A program made the position numbers and the translations under genes. A model generated the notes under the pieces. That model ran no database searches, had not been told where the DNA came from, and saw only the letters and a list, made by a program, of their open reading frames with translations. A DNA stretch of 64,000 nucleotides from Streptosporangium brasiliense (GTDB taxonomy: Bacteria; Actinomycetota; Actinomycetes; Streptosporangiales; Streptosporangiaceae). The stretch lies in contig NZ_JAUSRB010000002.1 of assembly GCF_030811595.1 (NCBI RefSeq), positions 6,882,001-6,946,000 on the forward strand. Reading direction: 5' to 3'. Shown in pieces: positions 17,037 to 26,400 of this stretch. Every line of letters begins with the position of its first letter. Positions within the stretch are counted from its first letter, which is position 1.

Positions 17037-17525
17037 TTATGAGCTCCAGGCGCGGCGGAAGTTCTCCCGGGCCCGGTGCAGCCGGGACTTCACCGTCCCC
17101 GGCGCCACCCGCAGCGAGCGCGCCGCATCCTCCTCCGGCACCCCTTCGAGATCGCGGAGCACCAACACCGCCCGATGCTCGGGGGAGAGCCGCTCCAGCA
17201 CGTCCTGGACGTCCACCGCCCGCTCCACATCCTCACGGGACGGCAACTCGCCCAGTTCTTCAGGACGCGAACGAGCGTCGCGCTTGGCGATCCGCACCGC
17301 CTCCCGCACGGCGATCGCCCGCGCCCAGCCGTGCAACGCCTCGGGCTCCCGCAACTCCCGCAGGTGCCGGAACACGGCAATCAACGCCTCCTGCACCGCG
17401 TCGGGCCCGCTGTCCAGCGCGATTGGCCCGCACACCCGGCCCAGATAGGGGGTCAGCTCGGCCAGCAGGTCGTTCATCGCCATCGTGTCACCCCGCTGGG
17501 CCGCCATCACCAGCGCGCTGCTCAT
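17037..17525 (-). CDS. ECF-type RNA polymerase sigma factor
   Basis: The product is 162 residues from ATG at 17525, which overlaps the TGA of the upstream SRPBCC-like gene. Region 2 spans about 8-75 (DAVQEALIAVFRHLRELREP then LHGWARAIAVREAVRIAKRD). Region 4 spans about 105-155 (LSPEHRAVLVLRDLEGVPEE, RSLRVAPGTVKSRLHRAREN). No C-terminal extension and no anti-sigma gene are seen next to it. Translational coupling to the upstream gene suggests that the partner acts with it, possibly as sensor or target. Confidence 0.85.
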   Translation of the reverse strand: MSSALVMAAQRGDTMAMNDLLAELTPYLGRVCGPIALDSGPDAVQEALIAVFRHLRELREPEALHGWARAIAVREAVRIAKRDARSRPEELGELPSREDVERAVDVQDVLERLSPEHRAVLVLRDLEGVPEEDAARSLRVAPGTVKSRLHRARENFRRAWSS

Positions 17526-17986
17526 GACACCTGCTCGCCGAACCGCGCCGCCAGCCGTCCCAGCGCCTTCTCCCCGGCCGCTCGCACCCCCCACGGCACG
17601 AGCGCGGCCCGCCCCGGCACCCGCACACCACCAGTCTGCGCCACCAGAGTCCCCCCGGGTACGGCTGTCGCCGCGAGGCCGATGAGCAGGAACCGGCTCT
17701 GCATCCAGCACCATCCGGGCGACAGGTCCACGTCGAACCTGGCCCGCATGCCGTACCGGCTCCGAGCCCTGGCCACCAACCGCCCACCGAGACCGCCCGG
17801 TTCGAGGGTCAGGGCCCGCATGTCCGGCTCGAACGTCCCGAACTCGCGCTCCAGATTCCCGGCCACCGCCCACACCTCGGCGAACGGCGCGGGGATGAAT
17901 CGTTCGGCGACGTGCGCCCCGGGAATGGCGGCCGCCAGCACCCGCAGCCGCCGCACGGCATCCAACTCAGCAAAAGGCCAGCTCAT
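17522..17986 (-). CDS. SRPBCC-like (START-fold) protein coupled to the sigma factor
   Basis: The product is 154 residues from ATG at 17986. The pattern HVAERFIPAPFAEVWAVAGN followed by EREFGTFEPDMRAL, and a terminal amphipathic helix (VRAAGEKALGRLAARFG), fits a polyketide-cyclase/START-like small-molecule-binding fold. Identification rests on this pattern, not on a strong motif. The stop overlaps the sigma-factor start by four bases (ATGA), so the two form one transcript. Ligand binding that feeds into sigma activity is speculation. Confidence 0.6.
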   Translation of the reverse strand: MSWPFAELDAVRRLRVLAAAIPGAHVAERFIPAPFAEVWAVAGNLEREFGTFEPDMRALTLEPGGLGGRLVARARSRYGMRARFDVDLSPGWCWMQSRFLLIGLAATAVPGGTLVAQTGGVRVPGRAALVPWGVRAAGEKALGRLAARFGEQVS

Positions 17987-18069
17987 AACTCTCCAGAGGC
18001 ACCCAGAACGCGAAAGGTTCCCACACGGATGGAGGGAACTTCTCAGCGGGTCGCGTCCTCCTCCAGGAC

Positions 18070-18510
18070 ATGAAAACCCCACGCCCCGCCGCCATCGCCG
18101 CCGGGATCCTGCTCGCCGACGCGACCGTCCACGCGATCTGGCTGACCGGCCTGACCTGGCCCGCCTCCGACACCCGCACCCTGTCCCTGGCGGTGCTGAA
18201 CGCGGAGGTCCCCTTCATCCCCCGGGTGCTGGTGCCCCTCATCGTGCTGCTCATCACCGCCGCCACAGCGGTGCTCATCCGTGCCCGAACTCGAGGCGGC
18301 CGAGCGGCCACCCTCGTCACCGCGGCGGTGGCGACAGGTGCTTCGCTCCGAGGCCTTGCGGGCCTGGTGTGGGCCTTCGGCCTGGGCGCCGATCCGGCGA
18401 CCCCGTTCTACTGGCTCAACCTCCTGCTCTACACCCCGCTCTGCTTCGCGCTTGCGACCACCACGGCCGTGACCCTGAAGGGCCGCATCAGCTCCAGGTG
18501 GCCTGCCTGA
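18070..18510 (+). CDS. DUF3995 family membrane protein
   Basis: The product is 146 residues from ATG at 18070, divergent from the SRPBCC/sigma pair with 83 bp between starts. Four hydrophobic helices are visible at about 5-27, 48-67, 78-105 and 115-136. Features are LLADATVHAIWLTGLTWP, RVLVPLIVLLITAATAVLI and PFYWLNLLLYTPLCFALA. DUF3995 proteins are inner-membrane proteins without known function. The shared promoter region suggests it may be a sigma-factor target. Confidence 0.8.
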   Translation: MKTPRPAAIAAGILLADATVHAIWLTGLTWPASDTRTLSLAVLNAEVPFIPRVLVPLIVLLITAATAVLIRARTRGGRAATLVTAAVATGASLRGLAGLVWAFGLGADPATPFYWLNLLLYTPLCFALATTTAVTLKGRISSRWPA

Positions 18511-18769
18511 CGATCGTGTCGAGCCCACCGGTGCCAGCCCCGCCTCACTGTCACCGCCGTTACTGTACGTGTGGGGGCGCCGGCCTCGAAGGTGCGCCGT
18601 CGGGGATGGTGACCCGCCTGGCCACACGAGGCTTCCTGCGGGGCGTACACAGTGATGCGAGCCTGGCACTGGTCGAGACAGTCATGATGGCCGTGGGAGT
18701 GACTCGGGGGGTTCGGCCGGCCTGTCGGGCAATTTACCTAGCGATCACGGGGCATGCACGATTACTCGC
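18511..18769. other. Gap with no recognised gene
   Basis: Short ORFs only; no domain or structure that I can support. Confidence 0.3.
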
Positions 18770-19104
18770 AGTGACATCACTGGGGCGCTCGACGCAGCCG
18801 GGATCGTATTCTCCCTCGTCGAACACGAAGAGGCGCGATCGACCGAGGAGGCCGACGCGTTCATCGAGGGATACGAAGGAGTGCGGACGAAGAGTCTGTT
18901 CCTGGTGACCGCAAGCGCACGGCTCGGTACCTGTTGATCATGGATGACCAGAAAGATCTCGACCTGATCAGGCTCAAGCAGACACTCGGCGAGAGCCGGT
19001 TGTCGTTCGGGTCCGCGGAGTGACTGTCGGCCGCGCTCGGCCTTGAGCCGGGGGCGGTCTCGCCGTTGGGTCTCATAGACCCGGTCCCGGCAGTAATCGC
19101 GGAA
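18770..19104 (+). pseudogene. YbaK/ProX aminoacyl-tRNA editing-domain protein, twice broken
   Basis: The frame begins SDITGALDAAGIVFSLVEHE and EARSTEEADAFIEGYEGVRT, then KSLFLV. A frameshift near 18910 moves the rest (RKRTARYLLIMDDQKDLDLI, RLKQTLGESRLSFGSAE) to the next frame. TGA at 19021-19023 interrupts it, and the same frame continues with LSAALGLEPGAVSPLGLIDP, the usual next part of ProX-type editing proteins. The start and the last third are missing. Editing proteins of this type deacylate mischarged tRNA-Pro; this copy cannot. Confidence 0.75.
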
Positions 19105-19464
19105 AATCCAACGGATATGCCCCTGACCTGCCCTGATCTGAGGGAACCGCAGGCTGATGTGCCGGTTGGTGGGTGCGGTGGGCCGGGCCGAGGATGCCGC
19201 CGACCTGGAGCGCAAGGCTGCCGAGGAACACGCCGCAGCCGCCGCTGATCGCCCAGGCGGGCACAGCACCGCCGGGCGGTCGAGATGAAGTGGGACGGCA
19301 TCCACGCGCTGCTGTATGTGGAGGACGGCCGGGTACGGATCCCTCGTGTAACAGCGCCGTCGTCACGATCGGTCCGCTTGCCAGCGCGGCCACGGTCACG
19401 TCGTCGGTGGCGCACACCCTGCGGACGAGCTCCGCTACGGCGTGCTTAGAGGTCGCGCAGGTAG
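19105..19464. other. Scrap region, possible DNA-ligase motif fragment
   Basis: No intact gene. Around 19275-19345 the plus strand reads VEMKWDGIHALLYVEDGRVRI, which resembles motif I (E-x-K-x-DG) of ATP-dependent DNA ligases. Nothing recognisable lies on either side, so it is at most a small fragment. Confidence 0.3.
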
Positions 19465-20097
19465 GTGCAGAGGCTGATGTTGGTCATGCACGACAACGGC
19501 ACCGTCCGCCGCCCGGCAGTTGATAGCGTGATCGTCGTGGCAGAACTGGAAGAGCTGGTCCTGAGCCCCGGCGAACGGGCCCGGGGGGTTCACGTCGACA
19601 GCGTGATGTTCACGATGGACTGGGCCGGTGAGGACTACCCGGGCCAACTGGCTGCGTTCGTGGCTGGTCGAGTACGGGCCTTCGGGGCGGAGCCGACAGA
19701 CCTCGACACCAACGTCGTCTACCGAGCGGCCGAGACCGACCCGACTCTGCGCCGCGGTGATCTGCCGGTCCGTCAGCTCGATCACCTGTCCGGTGTGCTG
19801 GCAGATCTCCGCTGCACGCTCATGGTGTGGGAGAACGGCACCGACACCTACGAGGTACTGGTCGCGCTGACCGATGAGCGTGAGCCGACCGGGCTGATGC
19901 ACCAGGGCCTCCCGGTGCGGGCCTGGGGCTCGGAACCCGAAGAGACCCTGGTCAGCCTGGACTGCCCGAACTGCTCGCAGATACTGGCCTGGGAATTGTC
20001 GGCGGACCAGGCCCTGGCCGACGAGCGCTGCGATTGTGGAGCCGCGTTGTTCGACGCCACCGGCCGTCCGCTGCCCCACGTCACTCTCCACGGCTGA
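19465..20097 (+). CDS. Hypothetical protein with C-terminal zinc-ribbon-like cysteines
   Basis: The product is up to 210 residues and the family is not recognised. The body (VHVDSVMFTMDWAGEDYPGQ, LAAFVAGRVRAFGAEPTDLD, LADLRCTLMVWENGTDTYEV) is alpha/beta and soluble. The last 45 residues contain CPNC and CDCG, four Cys residues placed like a zinc ribbon. The GTG codons near 19528 are alternative starts; the first 20 residues look unlike coding. Codon use is typical of the region and the frame is intact. Confidence 0.65.
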   Translation: MQRLMLVMHDNGTVRRPAVDSVIVVAELEELVLSPGERARGVHVDSVMFTMDWAGEDYPGQLAAFVAGRVRAFGAEPTDLDTNVVYRAAETDPTLRRGDLPVRQLDHLSGVLADLRCTLMVWENGTDTYEVLVALTDEREPTGLMHQGLPVRAWGSEPEETLVSLDCPNCSQILAWELSADQALADERCDCGAALFDATGRPLPHVTLHG

Positions 20098-20408
20098 GCC
20101 GCTCAGCGCCCTCTGACCCCGACTCGTCCTCACCGATGCACTGCTCATCGAATGCAGCGCCCACTGATCCGCACGAACCACGCCCGCCCGTCTTCACGTC
20201 ACGGCGATCTACACCCAGCACTTCATGCTCGTCGGGTGCGGATCGCGCACAGAGACGCCGGGGGTCAAGGCCATGGCTCGATGGTGGGGCCCGGCAGCAG
20301 GACAGCCACGGGTGCCGACGATCAGGGAGTTGCGACGCTCTGTGATCACTGGGGAGACTTGTGCCCGCGCTTCCATCATGGCTGACAGAACCGCTCTAGG
20401 GCCAATTC

Positions 20409-20951
20409 GCAGCCTTGCTGCCCGAGCGGCCGGACTACCCCCCGGCCATCCGCTCGGCTGCCACCGTCGGCGCATCAGTGACCGGGTCATCTTCGACAAG
20501 CTCCTGCAACTGCTCCGTTTCGGCTGCTCTTACGAGGCGATTGCCGACACAACCTGCTCGGCCACCACGATCCGCAGCCGTCGCGACGAGTGGATACGCC
20601 TGGGCGTGTTCGCCCGGCTCAAGCAGATAGCGCTGGACTCCTACCCCGACCCTGGACCGTCTTGACGACCTGGGACCGTTGCCCGACGACATCACCGTGC
20701 ACCTGGACGCCGGCTACGACCCGGACAAGACCCGCGCTCTGCTCAACGGACGCGGCCTGCACGAACGCATCGCACACAAGGGGGAGAAGGCGCCCATCCA
20801 GGCCAGTCAGCGTTGGCATGTCGAACGCACTCACGCCGGGTAGAACGCCTTCTGCCGGCTCGCCCGCTGCCGCGAGCGGCGCACCACCGTCATCGACGCA
20901 CTCTTCGACCTCGCCGACACGATCGCCTATCCGCGCGACCTCTTACCCTGA
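20409..20951 (+). pseudogene. IS5-like transposase, internally deleted, frameshifted and amber-interrupted
   Basis: The pieces are in order but not in one frame. FAALLPERPDYPP is followed by DRVIFDKLLQLLRFGCSYEA and WIRLGVFARLKQIALDSYD. There is then a jump to LDDLGPLPDDITVHLDAGYD, HERIAHKGEKAPIQASQRWH and VERTHAG, then TAG at 20841-20843, then NAFCRLARCRERRTTVIDAL. The first catalytic Asp region is deleted. The family normally reads HAWQNAF at the amber, so CAG to TAG is likely. Confidence 0.75.
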
Positions 20952-21110
20952 TCACGGCTCCTGGCCTCGGTCGCGGGCCGATGCGCGCCGGGCACCACCC
21001 GTACGCGGCCGGGAAACGCGCGTTTGCTGATATGGCAACGGATCTTGCCCCCTGGGAAACTGCGGACCTATGGTTAGCCAGATCAAGGAAGTGCAGGTCA
21101 GGGGGGCGTG

Positions 21111-22070
21111 ATGACAGTCGAGCATCGGATCTTGGAAGCGGGCGCGGGGCGCATTCACCTGGCGGTGCAGGGCAGCGGGCCGCTGGTGCTGCTGGTGCAC
21201 GGGTTCCCCGAGTCGTGGTATTCCTGGCGGCGGCAGATGCCTGTGCTGGCGCAGGCGGGTTACCGGGCCGTCGCTCTCGACGTGCGGGGATACGGGCGTT
21301 CGTCCAAGCCGCGGGATCCGGCCGCCTACCGGATGCTCGATTTGGTCGCCGACAATGTCGCGGTCGTGCGGGCGCTCGGCGAGTCGTCGGCGGTGATCAT
21401 CGGCCACGATTGGGGGGCGACGATCGCGGCGCACTCCGCGCTGCTGGCACCGGAGGTGTTCCGTGCGGTCGGCATCTTGAGCGTGCCCTACGCGCCGCCG
21501 GGCGGTCCCCGGCCGAGCGAGGCGTTCGCTCAGATGGGCGGGCTGGAGGAGTTCTACGTCTCCTACTTCCAGGAGCCCGACCGGGCCGAGTCCGAGATCG
21601 AGCCCGACGTGCGGGGCTGGCTTGCCGGGTTCTACCGCGCTCTGTCCGGCGACACCATGGCCGGCCCCGACGCTCCCGACCCGCATTTCGTCACCCGCGA
21701 GGGCGGCACCCTGCGCGAGCGGTTCCCCACCGGGGCGCTGCCGTCCTGGCTGACGCAGGAGGATCTCGAGTTCTACGCCGCGGAGTTCGAGCGGACGGGC
21801 CTGACCGGAGCGCTCAACCGGTACCGCAACATGGACCGTGACTGGGAGGACCTGGGTTCCTACGCCGGGGCCCCGATCGAGCAGCCGTCCCTGTTCGTCG
21901 GTGGCAAGCGGGACGCCTCCACCATGTGGCTGTCCGGCGCCATCGACGCCTACCCCCGTACTCTCCCGAATCTGAGGGGAAGCCATCTCCTGGACTGCGG
22001 CCATTGGATTCAGCAGGAACGCCCGGACGACGTCAACCGCCTCCTCCAGGACTTCCTCGACAGTCTCTGA
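21111..22070 (+). CDS. Epoxide hydrolase-type alpha/beta hydrolase
   Basis: The product is 319 residues from ATG at 21111 with AGGGGGG upstream. The oxyanion motif HGFPESWYSW is at about 31-40. The nucleophile Asp is in GHDWGATIAAH near 104, and the cap-domain region spans about 135-215. A catalytic His is in DCGHWIQQERPDDV near 297. This is the full epoxide hydrolase pattern, ending LLQDFLDSL. Such enzymes open epoxides with water via an Asp ester. It stands alone, with remnants on both sides, and looks intact. Confidence 0.92.
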   Translation: MTVEHRILEAGAGRIHLAVQGSGPLVLLVHGFPESWYSWRRQMPVLAQAGYRAVALDVRGYGRSSKPRDPAAYRMLDLVADNVAVVRALGESSAVIIGHDWGATIAAHSALLAPEVFRAVGILSVPYAPPGGPRPSEAFAQMGGLEEFYVSYFQEPDRAESEIEPDVRGWLAGFYRALSGDTMAGPDAPDPHFVTREGGTLRERFPTGALPSWLTQEDLEFYAAEFERTGLTGALNRYRNMDRDWEDLGSYAGAPIEQPSLFVGGKRDASTMWLSGAIDAYPRTLPNLRGSHLLDCGHWIQQERPDDVNRLLQDFLDSL

Positions 22071-22385
22071 CTGAGCATTTCTGACGCCGCAGCCTGCGGC
22101 CCACAGGACGCGAGCGCCAGGTCGGGCCGCGGTGGCCGCAGCGGGCTTGCGCCGGTGTGTGCCCCGGCCACCGAGGACCGACATCCGTGGCCGCGGAATA
22201 CCGGGGTGTCGGCCACGGACTCTGCGGCTGCCATAGTCTGCGTCGTCTGCTCGCTCGTGGCCTTGCCGGGCGCGGCGGCCAACCGGCCCGTGGCTGCCAC
22301 CGGCGTGCCGGCCGGCGCGTAGAGGAAGGCGATGCGAAAGCCGCCCACGCACCCGGCGTACCTCACGCCGAGGGGGCCAAGGGGT

Positions 22386-22685
22386 TCACGGATTCACCGT
22401 GAGCCCGCCCAGCACGTCGTACATCTGCTGCGTGGTCAAAGGCGCGACGGGAAGCGGTCCTCGGACGGCCTCCGTACGCAGCCCGTCGAGCAGGAAGGCG
22501 ACGCCCCGGCGCCACGCGCCGGGCGCGGCGCCGGCGGCTGCGCGAGCGAGCAGAGCGCTGCTGCCGAAGACGAGCAGAAGGTCCTCGCTGGTGAAGTCCG
22601 GGCGCAGGGAGCCGGCCCGCTGGGCGCGCTCGATGATCCGGGTGGAGGCGGCCTGCGCCCGGCCGCAGACGGCCATCAGCAGCTC
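22386..22685 (-). pseudogene. C-terminal stump of a TetR-family regulator
   Basis: The minus-strand frame reads AVCGRAQAASTRIIERAQRA, GSLRPDFTSEDLLLVFGSSA and YDVLGGLTVNP, the ligand domain of a TetR regulator of the SbtR-like type. The DNA-binding half is gone: the frame is cut near 22690, where a 184-bp piece of recombinase gene begins in opposite orientation. Confidence 0.75.
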
Positions 22686-22696
22686 GGCACGCGGAT

Positions 22697-22880
22697 ACCG
22701 GCCGCACCCCGCTGCCGGCCACCGCCGCCACCCTGGCCTCCTTCGTCGCCGAACTGGCCGGGCGCGGCCTGGCCCCGGCCACCATCGACCAGGCGCTGGC
22801 CTGTGTGTCGTCCGCGCACGGCAAGGCGGGCCTGGCCAGACCGCACACCACCGCCGCCCGCGACGCGTTGCGCGCCTACC
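22697..22880 (+). pseudogene. Internal fragment of the tyrosine recombinase gene
   Basis: It matches 6390-6573 with one visible mismatch (position equivalent to 6488). It encodes part of the core-binding domain, through SSAHGKAGLARPHTTAARD, with neither start nor catalytic residues. Both edges are abrupt. Confidence 0.9.
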
Positions 22881-23317
22881 CGGGGGTGAGGAACCGGCGG
22901 ACAGCCGTTAGCGCTGAGAACGATCTCGTGGTGTCGTCCCTGCTCAACCGGGATCCCAGCCTCTCCGCGTTGTACCGCCTCCCGCGAGTTCTCGGCAGGG
23001 TTTGCGCTCTCCGAGAGATCAGGGTTTCGGCGACGGGCCGCCGCCCAGCGCACGGGACCGAAATGGCATGGGAACCAGCAGCGGGGCGGTGACCTGCGGT
23101 GATGCAGTCCCAGTGACCGGACAGAGTCTGTGATCTGGGGGCGTGTCTTGCCTGACTGTGGGCCGCTCGGCTCGATGATGCGATCACAGAGATGACCGGA
23201 CGTCGCGGCAGCCCTGATCTCTGGGTCCGCGCTGTGCAGGCAGGTAACCGTATGAGAAACCCGCCTGGTTGGCGGTGGGGTATGCGTTGATGATGGCGTT
23301 ATGGCTGTTCAGGGTTC
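22881..23317. other. Gap with no recognised gene
   Basis: No coding domain or convincing RNA element is seen in this 437-bp stretch. Confidence 0.3.
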
Positions 23318-23490
23318 GAGCTGGGTGCGGTGGGTCTGTTCGAGGCGTTCTTCCGCCGCATCAGGGCCGGGCAGATCCCCTGGTATCCGAGGTTCAAGGG
23401 CCGGAGGAGTGCCTGGCGGCCGTCGTGGGCACGCCTTTCGCCTCCGACGGGTCGCCCTGGAAGGGCTCCCCGCCGGTCTGGCGCATTATG
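23318..23490 (+). pseudogene. TnpB (IS200/IS605) N-terminal fragment
   Basis: The frame reads GLFEAFFRRIRAGQIPWYPRFKGRR, the N-terminal region of IS605-type OrfB/TnpB, then becomes nonsense and stops near 23490. No RuvC or zinc-finger part is present. Confidence 0.65.
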
Positions 23491-26400
23491 ACGTCAGCTT
23501 TGCTCCCGCCCAGTCCGCGTGGTCGCTGTTGATCCCGTCTCCCGCATCCGTCACCTTCAGCACCAGCGAGGTCACCCCGGCCACGCTGACGTCGATGGAG
23601 GCTGCCGCGCTGGACGGAGTCATCGCCGACGGACTCTGGTACAGCTTGACGCCGTCGCCCCAGACCTCGAACGTGACCGTCGCATTCGCGCCGACCTCGT
23701 CATCGACCCCAATATCCGATTGGAATCGGGAATAGGCGCCGTTCAGGGAGTAGGTGATGCTGCTCGTCGCATGCGTGCCTATCCCCTTGGCGTACGTGGT
23801 CCCGTTCAGGGTGATGGTGTGCCCATCGACGCTCCGGTCCTTGTGAAGGGTGCCCCACCCGATGGTGGGAGTACCGGTCCAGTTCAGATCGCTGAGGAAC
23901 ACCGCAGCGCCGCTGGAGGTGGTGACCGTGACCGCATTGCTGGCACCCGACACGTTCCCGGCGGAGTCCTTCGCCTTCACCGTGAACGTGTACGGCGTCG
24001 CAGCCGACAGCCCGGTCGCCGTGAAGCTCGTGCCCGTCGACGAGCCGGCCAGTGCCGTCCCGCGGTAGATGTCGTAGCCCGTTACCCCGACGTTGTCGGT
24101 CGATGCCGTCCAGCTCAGCCGGGTACTGCTCGACGTGACGTTGCTCGACACCAGGTTGGTCGGCGCCGTCGGCGCCTGGGTGTCCGCACTGACAAGTCGA
24201 GCGTTCGCCCAGTCGGCGTGGTCGCTGTTGATCCCGTCTCCCGCATCCGTCACCTTCAGCACCAGCGAGGTCACTCCGGCGATACTCACGTCGATCGACT
24301 GGGTCGGGCTCGACGCCGTCAGCGCCGACGGGCTCTCGTACAGTTTGACGCCGTTGCCCCAGACCTGGAACCTGACCGACGCGCCCGCGGAGATCTCGTC
24401 GTCCACGCCGACCTCCGCCTGGAACTTCGCGTACCCGCCGTTCAAGGTGTAGGTGATGGCGCTGTTGGCGTGCGTGCCGATGCCCTTGGTGTAGGCGGTC
24501 CCGGCCAGCTTGATGGGGTTTGAGTCGACGCTTCTGTTCTTCTGAACGGTGCCGAAGTCGCTCACGGCATTGACCCAGGTGAGATCGCTCAGATCGGCTG
24601 TCTGCCCGTTTCCGCTGATGGCGGTGGTGACGTTGACCGGGTCGCTGGCCGCCGAGCTGTTGTCGGCCGCGTCCTTCGCCTTCACCGTGAACGTGTACGG
24701 CGTCGAGGCGGAAAGGCCGGTCGCCGTGAAGCTCGTGCCCGTCGACGAGCCGATCAGCGTGGTGCCGCGGTAGATACCGTAGCCGGTCACACCGACGTTG
24801 TCGGTCGACGCCGCCCAGCTCAGATCCACGCTGTTCGAGGTCACCTTGCCTGTCGCGAGGTGGGTCGGCGCGGTGGGGGCCGTGGTGTCACCCCCTGGGC
24901 TTCCGGCGGTCGCGGTCACCGACGCGCCGGCGGTCACCGGCACCGTCACGTACGAAACCGTCCGGCCGTACAGCGACTTGGTCTGCGGCGTCTGTGGAGT
25001 GCCGTTCACGCTGATCGTGGAGAGGGTCCCGTAGAACTGGGCTTCCCAGGTGATGGTGGAGCCGGAGTTGTTGGTCAGCGTGGAGGCCGTCGTGCCGGTG
25101 TGCTTGAGCTTGAGGTCGTTGCCGCCGACCTTGAGGTGGTTGATTTCCACCCACGGCACCTCAGAGGTCAACCGCGGGACGGTGGCCACCTTGTTGTGCG
25201 GGGCGTCCGGTTGCACCCCCATCATGCCGTCGATGGTGCTGCTGACCACCGTGAACGAAATTTCCGGATATCCGTTCTTGTCAGCCATGAGCTTCTTGAG
25301 CCACGCCCAACCCTGTGAAGGCCGGTTGTACTGGTAGTACATCTCCGGCAGATAGGAGGTCGCCTCGACGTTCAGGTCGTCGTCATTGGCGGCGATGAAG
25401 TCCAGGTAGTCACCGGTCCTGGCGCCGTGGTCGCCCAGCCCCGTCAACATCATCAGGAAGCTGGCCTCATGCCCCCAACTGCTGTAACCCTTGCCGTCGG
25501 CGTCCTTGCCGCGGATGTAGCGGTTGGTCGCCGGATCCCACCAGTTCTTCTCGAAGTGGTCGCGTACCCGCTGGGCGCGGTCGGCCCACTTCGTGCTGTT
25601 GGCGTTGTCGCCCTTTTCCTTCAGGATCGCCGAATACGCGATCATCGACTGGTACTGGTAGCCCAGCGCATCGGCGGCGGAGACGAGATGTTCGTTCGGG
25701 AATTCAAAGAATGTCGCCGTGTATTCGCCGGGTTGCATCTTCGCGACCGGCTGCTCGCCGGAGGGATTCGCGTCGTTCCACGTCACCTCGTGATTGGTCA
25801 GAAACGGACCCATGGTCGAGTCGTAGTACGCCGAGAGGGTCGGATCGTTGATCCAGTTCTGGTTTCCCGTCCACTGGTACTGCTTGTAGGCCTTGGCCAT
25901 CACGTTGAACGGCGACGGAAGTTCCCGAAATCCCGTGCCGTCGATGTAGTACATGCTCCCGTAGGAGCTGTGCGCCCAAAGCGGCCAGCCGTTCTGACCC
26001 GGATCGTCGGCATCGCCGGCGAACGTCTTCAGCATGGCGAAGGTCTCATTGTCCAGGCCAAGCGCGTGCGCGCCGTCCGACTGATGGGCGATGTCCCTGT
26101 TGTAGAAGGACTCCCGGTTCAGATAGGCGCCCCAGTAACCAGGCATCACCGTGGTGTGCATGGAATCCTTCAGCCGCCACCACTCCGGTTCATGCCCCAT
26201 CATCGGGTTCCCGGGGTAGAACGTCATACCCAAAGCCCGGCTCTTGCCCCAGGTGAAGCCCTCGTTCAGCGCCGCGTTCGGTGAATCGATGCTCAGCGTG
26301 CTGGCCGGCGGACCCACGTACTCCTGGATTGTGATCTTGTCGACGCGCGGTGTCTCGTTGGCGGACGCGGCCGTCAGCTTGATGGTGTCACCGCTGTTGA

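Noticed and set aside
19275-19345. ATP-dependent DNA ligase gene
   Set aside because: Only a motif-I-like stretch of about 20 residues is present, so it is reported as a possible fragment and not as a gene.
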